Under the pieces are notes generated by a model. It was not told the origin of the DNA. It searched no databases and was given only the letters and a program-made list of their open reading frames with translations. From Polyangiaceae bacterium (lineage in GTDB: Bacteria; Myxococcota_A; Polyangia; Polyangiales; Polyangiaceae), in NCBI GenBank assembly GCA_022842465.1, contig JALHPN010000091.1:1-32834 (forward strand): a DNA stretch of 32,834 nt, given 5' to 3'. Position 1 is the stretch's first letter; each line of letters begins with the position of its first letter. The translations under genes were made by a program, and so were the position numbers. Positions 8,001 through 14,832 of the stretch are shown here, in pieces.

Positions 8001-9919
8001 ATCGCCCGTTCCGGAACGCCGACGCGCTCCACGATCTCCTCCTCTGGCTCGGGGACCTCTCCGAGGCGGAGATCGCCTCGCGCGCGGAGACGCCTACGGA
8101 CGCGCGCGCGCACCTCGCGTCGCTCGTGAAGGAGAGGCGCGTCGTCCTGGTGAGACTCGCCGGTGAGAAGCGCGCCGTCGCGGTCGAGGACGTGGCCCGC
8201 TACCGCGACGCCTTCGGTGTCGTGCTCGAGCGCGGGCTCCCGCAGGCGTTCCTCGCCCCGACGAAGGACGCGCTCTCCACCCTCGTCGCGCGGCATGCCC
8301 GAACGCACGGACCGTTCACGGCCGAGGAGGTCGGGGCGCGCTTCGGGATCGGCGTCGCCTCCGCGGAGGCGGCCCTCGCCGTGCTCGTGGACAAGGGAAA
8401 GGTCGCGAGCGGCGCGTTCCGGCCGCTCGCCCCGGGGATCGCGATGCGCGGCCGCGCCGGCGCGCCGATCGAGTACTGCGACGTCGAGGTGCTTCGGGTC
8501 CTGAAGCGGAAGACGCTCGCGCGGCTCCGCAAGGCCATCGAGCCCGTCTCGTCCGCCGCCTTCGCGCGGTTCCTCCTCGCGTGGCAGGGCGTCACCTCCC
8601 TCGCCGCGCCGCGCCCTCCGGACGGCGAGGAAGAGCGCGCGCGATCGCGAGAGCACCCCGAGGACGCGCTCCTCCGCGCGATCCAGATGCTCGAAGGGTG
8701 CCCCGTGCCGGCCTCCGTCCTCGAGAGACACGTTCTCCCCTCGCGGGTGCCGGGCTACCAGCCGTACCTCCTCGATCAGCTGCTCGCGACCGGGGAAGTC
8801 GTGTGGGCGGGGATCGAGCCGATCGGGTCGAGCGACGGTCGCATCGCGCTCTACCTCGCCGACCGCGAGCCGCTCCTCGCTCGCACGGTCGAGGAGGGCG
8901 CGGCGGACGGCGCGTCGCTCCACGCGCGGATCCGCGCGCACCTCGCGGGCCGCGGCGCCGTCTTCTTCCCCGAGATCGCGCGGACGCTCGGCGTCTTCCC
9001 GAACGACGTACTCGCCGCGCTGTGGGACCTCGTGTGGTCGGGCGAGGTGACGAACGACACCTTCGAGGCGATGCGCAGCTTCGTGCGCCGCGACAAGGAG
9101 AAGGACGAGAACGGGAGGCGGAGCCGGCGCGTCCGCTCGCCGAGGCTCGGTCCCGCCGGGAGCGAAGGGCGCTGGTCGCTCCGACGGGCGCGCTGGGGCA
9201 CGTCGCCCACCGCGACGGAGCGCTCGGCAGCGACTGCGCGGACGCTGCTCGAACGCTACGGTGTGGTGCTGCGCGAGGCGGCGGCGGCAGAGGGGATCCC
9301 GAGCGGCTTCGGCGCCGTCTACGACGTCCTCCGCGCGATGGAGGACCAGGGGCGGGTGCGCCGTGGCTACTTCGTCGCCGGTCGTGGCGCGACGCAGTTC
9401 GCGTTGCCGGGCGCCGAGGAGCGTCTGCGCGCGAAGCCGCTCGGCGGCGCGGAAGGTCCGGATCTCGAGGAGCCCGCGGACGCAGACCCGGTCGTGCTCG
9501 CGGCGACCGATCCGGCGAACCCGTACGGCGCGCTCGTCCCGTGGCCGGAGACGCAGGGTCGCTCGGCGCAGCGCTCGCCCGGCGCGCGCGTCGTCCTCTG
9601 GGACGGCGCGCTCGTCGGGTGGCTCGCGCGCGGCGGCCAGCACCTCGTCACGTTCCTCCCGAAGGAGGAGCCCGAGGCGACGCGCGCTGGGACGGCGCTC
9701 GCGCGCGCGATCCTGGCGCTCGCAGCGCGCGGGAAGCGGACGTGGGTGCTCGCCACGATCGACGGGGTCACCGCCGCCGAGAGCCCCGTCGCGGCGCGCC
9801 TCGCGGCGCACGGCTTCGCGACGCGGCAGGGCTCGCTCGCGCTGAGCCCGCCACGCGATGCGCTGGAAGACTCCTACGCGTTCCGTCGTGAACGCGCGAG
9901 GGAGCGCGCCGGTGCCTGA
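5087..9919 (+). CDS. lhr: Lhr-family ATP-dependent DNA helicase
   Basis: A full-length Lhr superfamily 2 helicase, 1610 residues, close to the ~1500 of the family. Visible in order: Walker A APTGSGKT (Lys61), TPESLYLML motif Ib, DEIH box (178-181), SATQKP motif III, ATSSLELGIDMG motif V and QRIGRASH motif VI (from 409). The winged-helix/DEAD-associated region follows at about 430-900, and then the long Lhr C-terminal part to 1610. Lhr proteins are 3'-5' helicases linked to DNA repair. ATG 5087 is chosen because the helicase domain starts soon after and GGTGAG lies 6 nt upstream as a ribosome site; the frame is open further upstream without a better start. The end overlaps nei2 by 8 bp. A TAGAGC at 5041 could be a -10 element of its own promoter. 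Confidence 0.93.
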   Translation: MAARPARPPPPREDPLAAFHPAVGAWFRDALGAPTPVQARAWPRIAAGETTLLLAPTGSGKTLAAFLATLDRLARSPDPSPRERLRVLYVSPLKALAVDIERNLRAPLAGISEAAGLLGHRLRRIEAAVRTGDTPAAERARMLRAPPDVLITTPESLYLMLTSQQRALLTSVDTVIVDEIHQMAASKRGAHLFLSLERLEALRGGLGVQRIGLSATQKPLDEIARLLGGFDTHGKSFRQRPVAIVDASAKKVLSITVEVPPPVAAPLPQAPTKAPVLELEDGALELEGFEEIVSSIAEEAAEGKSVWPSVHARLVERIRQARSTMIFVNSRRLSERLATALNEAAGEELALSHHGSVAKEARSAIEERLKAGTLPAIVATSSLELGIDMGAVDQVIQVEAPPSVASGIQRIGRASHHVGGVPSGVLVPKHKHDLLACAAASAGIEAGEVEETYYPRNPLDVLAQQIVAIAAVGIAPPRDARSAVAKRARQPKRSAAETEGSLSPEVSVEELFRLVRRAAPFAELPRASFDGVLDMLAGRYPSDEFADLRARITWDRVKGTVRARAGAQRLAILNGGTIPDRGLYGVFLKDGSGGEADASRGSSKGKPSRRVGELDEEMVFELREGEVFLLGASSWRAEEITRDRVLVTPAAGQPGKMPFWHGDRAGRAIAFGRRIGALTRQVASKTPRDAKVLLQKAHHLDTRAADDLVAYIHEQRQTTGAVPSDEVIVVERVPDELGDLRICVLSPFGSRVHAPWSMAVLRRLKEARAGDIEAVWSDDGMIFRVPGGEAPPPLELLFPTPEEIEEAVTRELGTSSMFAARFREAAARALLLPRAMIGKRTPLWAQRKRSADLLSVASQFPSFPIILETYREVLRDVFDLPSLVELLRAVEQRKLRVVDVDTRTPSPFAGSLLFSFVGNFIYDEDAPAAERRAQALTIDHAQLRELLGETELRKLLDPEVIAEHEAQLQRRDRPFRNADALHDLLLWLGDLSEAEIASRAETPTDARAHLASLVKERRVVLVRLAGEKRAVAVEDVARYRDAFGVVLERGLPQAFLAPTKDALSTLVARHARTHGPFTAEEVGARFGIGVASAEAALAVLVDKGKVASGAFRPLAPGIAMRGRAGAPIEYCDVEVLRVLKRKTLARLRKAIEPVSSAAFARFLLAWQGVTSLAAPRPPDGEEERARSREHPEDALLRAIQMLEGCPVPASVLERHVLPSRVPGYQPYLLDQLLATGEVVWAGIEPIGSSDGRIALYLADREPLLARTVEEGAADGASLHARIRAHLAGRGAVFFPEIARTLGVFPNDVLAALWDLVWSGEVTNDTFEAMRSFVRRDKEKDENGRRSRRVRSPRLGPAGSEGRWSLRRARWGTSPTATERSAATARTLLERYGVVLREAAAAEGIPSGFGAVYDVLRAMEDQGRVRRGYFVAGRGATQFALPGAEERLRAKPLGGAEGPDLEEPADADPVVLAATDPANPYGALVPWPETQGRSAQRSPGARVVLWDGALVGWLARGGQHLVTFLPKEEPEATRAGTALARAILALAARGKRTWVLATIDGVTAAESPVAARLAAHGFATRQGSLALSPPRDALEDSYAFRRERARERAGA

Positions 9920-10715
9920 GGGCGACTCCATCCACATCCTCGCCGGCAAGCTCCGACCTGTGCTCGTGGGGCGCGTGGTGACGAGATTCGAGGCGCGCCC
10001 GCTCCCGAAGGCCGCCACCGACGACCTCGTCGGCCACGAGGTCGTCGCCGTGGAGGCGCGCGGCAAGAACCTCCTCGTCCGCTTCGACGACGGGCGCGTC
10101 CTCCACGTGCACCTCAAGATGCTCGGGCGCATGCGCGTCGAGGCACAGCGCGCGGAGGGAGCGCGCGCGCACTTCCGGCGGGCTCCCCCGCAGATCGCGC
10201 TCGAGGTGGAAGGAGCGCGCGTCGTCGGCAACCGCATCCCGGTGCTCCGGCTGCTCCGGAGCGCGGCGGCGGAGGCGCGTTCGCCGGACCTCGCAGGGCT
10301 CGGGCCCGATCTCCTGGCCGAGACCTTCGACGAAAGCGGCGCGATCGCGCGGCTCCGCACGAAGGGCGAGACGGAGATAGGCGCCGCTCTGATGAACCAG
10401 GGCCTCGTCGCGGGGATCGGCAACGTCTACAAGTCGGAGATCTTGTTCCTCGAGAAGATCGCGCCGAGGACGCCCTTGGCCCAGGTCCGCGACGAGGCTC
10501 TCGCGAAGCTCCTCGCGCGCGCCCGCTGGCTGATGAGGAAGAACGTGGCGGCGCGGGGACCGCGTACGACGCGCTTCGCCCTCGCCGGCCCGAACAAGTG
10601 GGTCTACGGCCGCGCCGGGAGAGCGTGCCTCGTGTGCCGCGCGGCGATCGTGCGGATCTACCAGGGGCCGCCGCCCGGCCGCTCCACCTACTTCTGCCCG
10701 CGGTGTCAGTCATGA
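9912..10715 (+). CDS. nei: Endonuclease VIII-type DNA glycosylase/AP lyase (Nei2-like)
   Basis: A bifunctional Fpg/Nei glycosylase that removes oxidised bases and nicks the abasic site. The start is GTG 9912, which places the catalytic Pro at position 2 and Glu at 3 after Met removal (PEGDSI); any upstream start would bury the Pro nucleophile. Lys52 in ARGKNLL corresponds to the conserved Nei lysine. The helix-two-turn-helix with MNQGLVAGIGNVYKSEILF and a C-terminal zinc finger (CLVC ... YFCPRC with an Arg in the GRSTYF loop) are complete. At 267 residues it has family length. It overlaps lhr by 8 bp and the next gene by 4 bp (ATGA). Mycobacterial lhr and nei2 are also neighbours, which supports a joint repair role. 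Confidence 0.92.
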   Translation: MPEGDSIHILAGKLRPVLVGRVVTRFEARPLPKAATDDLVGHEVVAVEARGKNLLVRFDDGRVLHVHLKMLGRMRVEAQRAEGARAHFRRAPPQIALEVEGARVVGNRIPVLRLLRSAAAEARSPDLAGLGPDLLAETFDESGAIARLRTKGETEIGAALMNQGLVAGIGNVYKSEILFLEKIAPRTPLAQVRDEALAKLLARARWLMRKNVAARGPRTTRFALAGPNKWVYGRAGRACLVCRAAIVRIYQGPPPGRSTYFCPRCQS

Positions 10716-11257
10716 CGCGTACGGACGTGTTCCTCGCGGAGATGCGGGTGGAGTTCCCGACCTTCCGGATCGCGAAGAAACGCACGAGCGCGCTCCAGCG
10801 CGCGATCCACGTCGCGCTCGCGGTGATCACGCTCGGCGGTCAACGCGTGTACCTTACACGCTATCACACGGTCCTCTTCGGCGTGCTCTGGGTCCCGGAC
10901 GCGTGGGACGCGATGTCGGACGACGATCGCTACGTCCTCCTCCGGCACGAGCGCGTGCACCTCCGCCAGCGCAAGCGCATGGGCGACGTCCTCATGGCGT
11001 TCGTGTACCTGGTCCCCTTCTTCCCGCTCTTTCTCGCCTACGGGCGCGCGCGGATCGAATGGGAGGCCTACGTCGAGACCATCCGCGCGACGGCGGAGGT
11101 CCACGGTCTCGAGGCGGCCGCGAGCCTCCGTCGGCACATCGTGGAGCGCTTCACGGGGCCCGAGTACGGCTGGATGTGGCCCTTTCCACGGGCCGTGAAC
11201 CGCTGGTTCGACGAGGCCCTCGCCGACGTGCGCGCGGAGCACGGCGGGGAGGTCTAG
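10712..11257 (+). CDS. Predicted HExxH metal-binding protein, function unknown
   Basis: 181 residues from ATG 10712, which overlaps the nei2 stop (ATGA). A classic metallopeptidase-like motif H79-E80-R-V-H83 sits in LLRHERVHLRQ. It is followed by a hydrophobic segment (about 91-110, LMAFVYLVPFFPLFLAY) that may be membrane-associated, and then RIEWEAYVET, where Glu116 or Glu118 could be the third metal ligand. Another weakly hydrophobic stretch (ALQRAIHVALAVITL) lies near residue 25. The C-terminal part is rich in aromatic residues (YGWMWPFPRAVNRWF). It resembles small HExxH proteins of unknown substrate. Tight coupling to lhr-nei2 suggests, but does not show, a role with DNA repair. The tail overlaps the convergent gene by 4 bp. 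Confidence 0.75.
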   Translation: MTRTDVFLAEMRVEFPTFRIAKKRTSALQRAIHVALAVITLGGQRVYLTRYHTVLFGVLWVPDAWDAMSDDDRYVLLRHERVHLRQRKRMGDVLMAFVYLVPFFPLFLAYGRARIEWEAYVETIRATAEVHGLEAAASLRRHIVERFTGPEYGWMWPFPRAVNRWFDEALADVRAEHGGEV

Positions 11258-12252
11258 AACGCCTGCCAGACGAGGCCTGCTTCGGCCGTCATGGCGAGGA
11301 CGCTTCCGTCCGGCGTGCGGGAGTACTGTCCGCCGAGGAGCGCGACGGGGCGGACGGGCATGCCCTTGACCGGCGCCATGAGCACGAGCGACCACGCGAC
11401 GAAGGCGCCCGCCGTTCGCCGAGGCTCGCCACCGTCCTTCCGCGTCGCGAGGACGGGGCCGGCCTCGACGAGGAAGCCTGCCGGACCGTCCTTCCAGGGG
11501 GCGCCCCAGCCGAGCGCGAGCGCGGCACGCGTGGTCTGCTCCGTGCGGGTCGACACGCCGCCAATGGTGAATCCGTGCTCCGTGGCCGTCGCCGCGGACC
11601 GCACGAATCGATCCTCCTCTCCGAAGGCGGCCGAGGCGCCGATGCGGGTCCGACCGAGCCGGAACGCGACGACGGCGTGCGCCCGCTTCGAGAAACCGCC
11701 GGCGCCGAAGCCGACGCCGCCGAGGGCGAGGACGCCGCCTCCACCGCGCCGCTGGACCTCGGGGGTGAGCCGATCGACCGGAGCCGGCCAGTAGCTCGAG
11801 GTGGCATCCCCCGTCCCTGGAGCGCGCGGAAGGTCGAGGCTCGCATCCACCGGGTCCGGGCTCACGCGCGCGCGACGATCGACGAGCCCATCGCGCTCCG
11901 CCTCCATCATGTGCGCGGCCGCGAGCGCGAGCGCATCGGCGACGCTCTCGCAGGAGTCCGCGAACCGCCGCGCGAGGACGACGCCGCGGATGTCGGTGAG
12001 GACGACCTCGCCTTCGACGAGCCCATCGCGCCCGAGCTCACGCGTGCGGAAGGCAAGGACGACGGGAGCGTCGGCGTCAGCACCGTCCGTCGACGTGCCC
12101 ATCGCCTCGAGCCGCGCCTCGAGCGCGACCGACGCGGCGCACGCGCCGTGGACGCGGACGTGGGCACGGGCGGGCGGCGACGGTTCGGCCCGCGCGGCGG
12201 GCTCGCGTGAGGCCATGGCAAGAAGGAACGAGGCCGCGGCGAGAACGCGCAT
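11254..12252 (-). CDS. Secreted protein with predicted C-terminal beta-barrel, function unknown
   Basis: A 332-residue protein with an N-terminal signal peptide (MRVLAAASFLLAMASREPAA, cleavage near ARAEP). Residues ~30-120 form an alpha/beta-like region around an ADALALAAAHMMEAE helix. From ~165 to the end, Gly-rich strands alternate (LALGGVGFGAGGF, AALALGWGAPW, AGFLVEAGPVL, RPVALLGGQYS), ending in GLVWQAF; a C-terminal aromatic residue is typical of outer-membrane beta-strands recognised by the BAM machinery. The layout fits a myxobacterial outer-membrane protein of unknown function. The stop overlaps the convergent HExxH gene within CTAG. The upstream region to 12327 is shared with the divergent radical SAM gene. 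Confidence 0.72.
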   Translation of the reverse strand: MRVLAAASFLLAMASREPAARAEPSPPARAHVRVHGACAASVALEARLEAMGTSTDGADADAPVVLAFRTRELGRDGLVEGEVVLTDIRGVVLARRFADSCESVADALALAAAHMMEAERDGLVDRRARVSPDPVDASLDLPRAPGTGDATSSYWPAPVDRLTPEVQRRGGGGVLALGGVGFGAGGFSKRAHAVVAFRLGRTRIGASAAFGEEDRFVRSAATATEHGFTIGGVSTRTEQTTRAALALGWGAPWKDGPAGFLVEAGPVLATRKDGGEPRRTAGAFVAWSLVLMAPVKGMPVRPVALLGGQYSRTPDGSVLAMTAEAGLVWQAF

Positions 12253-12292
12253 GCCGACTCATGGCCGGAGCCCCCTCGGCCCATCGCCTGGC

Positions 12293-12320
12293 TTGACACT
12301 GAACATCCGTACACTACAAT
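12293..12320 (+). promoter_or_regulatory. Near-consensus sigma70 promoter, leaderless geometry
   Basis: TTGACA (12293-12298, perfect -35), a 16-bp spacer and TACAAT (12315-12320, five of six). The GTG start codon at 12328 is 7 nt after the -10, where transcription should begin, so the mRNA is predicted to have no or almost no leader. This is the best promoter match in the window. Confidence 0.8.
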
Positions 12321-12327
12321 CGGGGCC

Positions 12328-13377
12328 GTGGGTCGCCCACTCCCCGTCCAGAACCCGCAGAACCGCTTCGACGCGACGTTCACCACGTGGGACGTCGAGT
12401 CGGTCGAGGACATCCCGCGCGCGACCCTCCACGTCTACGAGGACCGCACGAAGAACATCCTCGCGACGAACGACAGCCCCGACGTCGGCTTCCGCTGGAG
12501 CGTGAACCCGTACCGTGGCTGCAGGCATGCGTGCGCCTATTGCTACGCTCGGCCCTCCCACGAATACCTCTCCTTCGGCGCGGGGACCGACTTCGAGAAG
12601 AAGATCGTCGTCAAGCCCCAGGCGCCCGCGCTGCTCCGCGAGGCGTTCGACAGGAGGTCCTGGAAGGGGGAGCTCGTCGTCTTCAGCGGCGTCACGGACT
12701 GCTACCAGCCGCTCGAGAACAAGATGGCGCTGACGCGGGGGTGCCTCGAGGTCTGCCTCGAGTACAAGAACCCCGTCGGGATCATCACGAAGTCGCCGCT
12801 CGTGGAGCGCGATGTCGATCTGCTCGCCGAGCTCGCGCGCCAGGCGACGGCGCGCGTGAGCGTCAGCATCCCGTTCTGGAAGAAGGACGTCGCGAGGGCG
12901 ATGGAGCCGTACGTGACCACGCCCGAACGGCGGATGAAGATCGTCGAGCGCCTCGCCGCCGCCGGTGTACCGGTGGGCGTCAGCGTCTCGCCGATCATCC
13001 CGGGGCTGAACGACGAGGACGTCGCCGACGTCCTCCAGGCCGCGAAGGACGCGGGGGCGTCGCATGCGTTCTACGTGCTCCTCCGCCTGCCCGGCGCCGT
13101 GAAGGACGTCTTCGAGCAGCGCCTCCGGCAGGAGCTCCCGCTCCGCGCGGACAAGGTCATGAACCGCATCCGCGAGACGCGCGGCGGGAAGCTCTACGAC
13201 ACGCGGTGGTCGGCGCGGCAGACGGGCGAAGGCGTCTACGCGCAGATGGTCTCGACCCTCTTCGACAAGACGGCGAAGCGCCTCGGCCTGAGCAGCGACG
13301 AGCTCGTCGTCCAGGCGCCCGTCAAGGACACGTTCCAGAGGCCGGATCGCACGGGCCAGACCTCGTTCGGATTCTGA
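12328..13377 (+). CDS. PA0069-type radical SAM protein
   Basis: 349 residues. The radical SAM cluster ligands C65-x3-C69-x2-C72 (CRHACAYCYAR) are present after NPYRGC, which is typical of the SplB-related PA0069/COG1533 group. The N-terminal NPQNRFDATFTTWDVE block is a family hallmark that fixes the start close to GTG 12328; no other start codon precedes it. Further conserved pieces are SGVTDCYQPLE, GIITKSPLVERD, VSVSPIIPGLND and a C-terminal QTSFGF. The substrate of this group is not established, and spore photoproduct lyase activity should not be assumed. It is expressed alone, from a near-consensus promoter whose start site coincides with the GTG. Confidence 0.9.
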   Translation: MGRPLPVQNPQNRFDATFTTWDVESVEDIPRATLHVYEDRTKNILATNDSPDVGFRWSVNPYRGCRHACAYCYARPSHEYLSFGAGTDFEKKIVVKPQAPALLREAFDRRSWKGELVVFSGVTDCYQPLENKMALTRGCLEVCLEYKNPVGIITKSPLVERDVDLLAELARQATARVSVSIPFWKKDVARAMEPYVTTPERRMKIVERLAAAGVPVGVSVSPIIPGLNDEDVADVLQAAKDAGASHAFYVLLRLPGAVKDVFEQRLRQELPLRADKVMNRIRETRGGKLYDTRWSARQTGEGVYAQMVSTLFDKTAKRLGLSSDELVVQAPVKDTFQRPDRTGQTSFGF

Positions 13378-13438
13378 CAGGTCACGCGAGACGCGCGACC
13401 GCCCCAGCACGTCCGTTCTCCGAAGACTCCTTTTCGCC

Positions 13439-13444
13439 TACCGT
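13439..13444 (+). promoter_or_regulatory. -10-like hexamer, gene 13451
   Basis: TACCGT ends 6 nt before the ATG at 13451. The -35 position holds only a weak TTCTCC with a 17-bp spacer. Same geometry as the other leaderless candidates. Confidence 0.25.
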
Positions 13445-13450
13445 GGGCTC

Positions 13451-14743
13451 ATGAGGCGCCGAAACGTCCGACTCGGCGCCGCGCTCGCGTGGTCGTTGGC
13501 GGTCTCGCTCGAGCCCGGGCGAGCGAGGGCCCAGGCAACGACTCCGTGCTTCGCGACCGCCACGCCGGCGGCCCTCTCGGAGGCACGTGCGGCCCGCTGG
13601 CTCGTGGGCGAGGATCTCCTCGCGCAGTCGCACCTCGATGTCCATCGCGCATACAAACGCGGCCTTCTCGCCGAGCACGGTGTCGCGCCGCCGGCTTGGG
13701 AAGTCTTCGCGACGGCAGGCGTGGGCGGACAATGGATCGCCGGAGCTTCCGCGTGCTCGTCCCGAGGCACGGAGGAGGCGACCCTCGAGCGCTACAGGCT
13801 CTTCGGCGCGACGGGAGTGACGCACCGAGAGTCAGGCCTCCATCTGCGCGTCTCGTTCGTCGGCGCCGCTGACCAGCTCGCGTTCGACGTGCCGCGCCCC
13901 GAGGCGACGGCGGACTCGGACGACGATGATGTCGCTCGGGCAGGGTACCGTCAGGGCCTCGTCGCGCTCCGCTTCGGACACCACCGATGGGGCCGTCTCG
14001 TGATCGGACGTCTCACCGCCGAGGGGGCATATGGCAACGGCGCCAACGGCGTCACGCTGACGCCACGCCTTCCGACGAGTCGCACGTCGCCGTGGTTCTA
14101 CGGCGTCGACGTGCCCGCGCTTCACATGAGCCTGCTCACGGTCGGCGACACGGGCGGTCCGGAGCTCATTCAGGTGATGGCGCGCGACCTGACCGTTCCC
14201 GGCTCGTCCACGGCGCTCTCGCTCGGCCCGACATACATCCGAGAGGAGCGTCAGACGGTCGGCTTCTTTCGCGTTCGCGGCAACGCTCTCGGGGCGCTCG
14301 GACGACGCAAGCGCCGGCCGGGGGCGTCGACAGTCGGTGACGAGACCGTCTTCGGAGAGACATCCGAAGCAGCCTTTCTCGGCCCGGTCGCCGAGATCTC
14401 GGTGGAGACGGGCGACGCACGCCTTCGCCACGCGCGATTCCGATGGGAAGCGAGCGAAGACTCGATCTTCATGAGTGAGCGACAGATCTCCTTCGTACGC
14501 GGAAGCATTCACGCGGAAGCCACCGTCTTCAGGAGCCGCTTCTTCGAAGCGTCGCGACCAGGAGGGAGACCCGCTGCGTTCGGTTTGGGTGCGGGTCTCT
14601 CGTTCGACGTCGAATGGCGACCGTTCGCGCTTGCGGTCGATCTGTCGGGAGGGTTCAACCGGCCCGAGCTTCTCTCGCTCCTTCCGTCTACCGCCGGCCA
14701 AGCCGAAGGCCGCGCGACTCTGGGGCTTCGCGTCGAGAACTGA
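13451..14743 (+). CDS. Exported protein of unknown function, beta-rich
   Basis: 430 residues from ATG 13451. Residues 1-27 are a signal peptide (two Arg, hydrophobic core AALAWSLAVSL, likely cleavage after ARA in GRARAQA). The N-terminal region has a WLVGEDLLAQSHLDVHRAYKR helix. The rest is mostly alternating beta pattern (LHLRVSFVGAADQLAFDV, GLVALRFGHHRWGRLVIG, GAGLSFDVEWRPFALAVDL), ending in ATLGLRVEN, suggestive of an outer-membrane barrel or periplasmic beta protein. I recognise no family. Codon use is visibly less GC-rich at third positions than in its neighbours (for example around 14210-14280 and 14470-14560), which may mean recent acquisition or fast drift. It lacks a Shine-Dalgarno sequence. 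Confidence 0.7.
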   Translation: MRRRNVRLGAALAWSLAVSLEPGRARAQATTPCFATATPAALSEARAARWLVGEDLLAQSHLDVHRAYKRGLLAEHGVAPPAWEVFATAGVGGQWIAGASACSSRGTEEATLERYRLFGATGVTHRESGLHLRVSFVGAADQLAFDVPRPEATADSDDDDVARAGYRQGLVALRFGHHRWGRLVIGRLTAEGAYGNGANGVTLTPRLPTSRTSPWFYGVDVPALHMSLLTVGDTGGPELIQVMARDLTVPGSSTALSLGPTYIREERQTVGFFRVRGNALGALGRRKRRPGASTVGDETVFGETSEAAFLGPVAEISVETGDARLRHARFRWEASEDSIFMSERQISFVRGSIHAEATVFRSRFFEASRPGGRPAAFGLGAGLSFDVEWRPFALAVDLSGGFNRPELLSLLPSTAGQAEGRATLGLRVEN

Positions 14744-14816
14744 ACGGCCGGAGGCTTGCGACGCTCGCGGCCCCGATGAAGAGCCACCGACCCGCGGGCT
14801 GCGCCTGCGGGCGTGC

Positions 14817-14822
14817 TAGGGT
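14817..14822 (+). promoter_or_regulatory. -10-like hexamer, M1 peptidase gene
   Basis: TAGGGT, in the recurring GCTA context, ends 10 nt before the ATG at 14833. No recognisable -35 is present 17 bp upstream. The 89-nt gap after the previous gene holds nothing else beyond a weak GC-rich stem near 14791-14811. Confidence 0.3.
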
Positions 14823-14832
14823 CGCACGCGAC

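Noticed and set aside
4760..10423. Very long minus-strand open frame opposite fmt, lhr and nei2
   Set aside because: It encodes Arg/Glu/Asp-rich sequence without any domain and is the mirror of well-supported genes; long antisense frames are expected in DNA this GC-rich.
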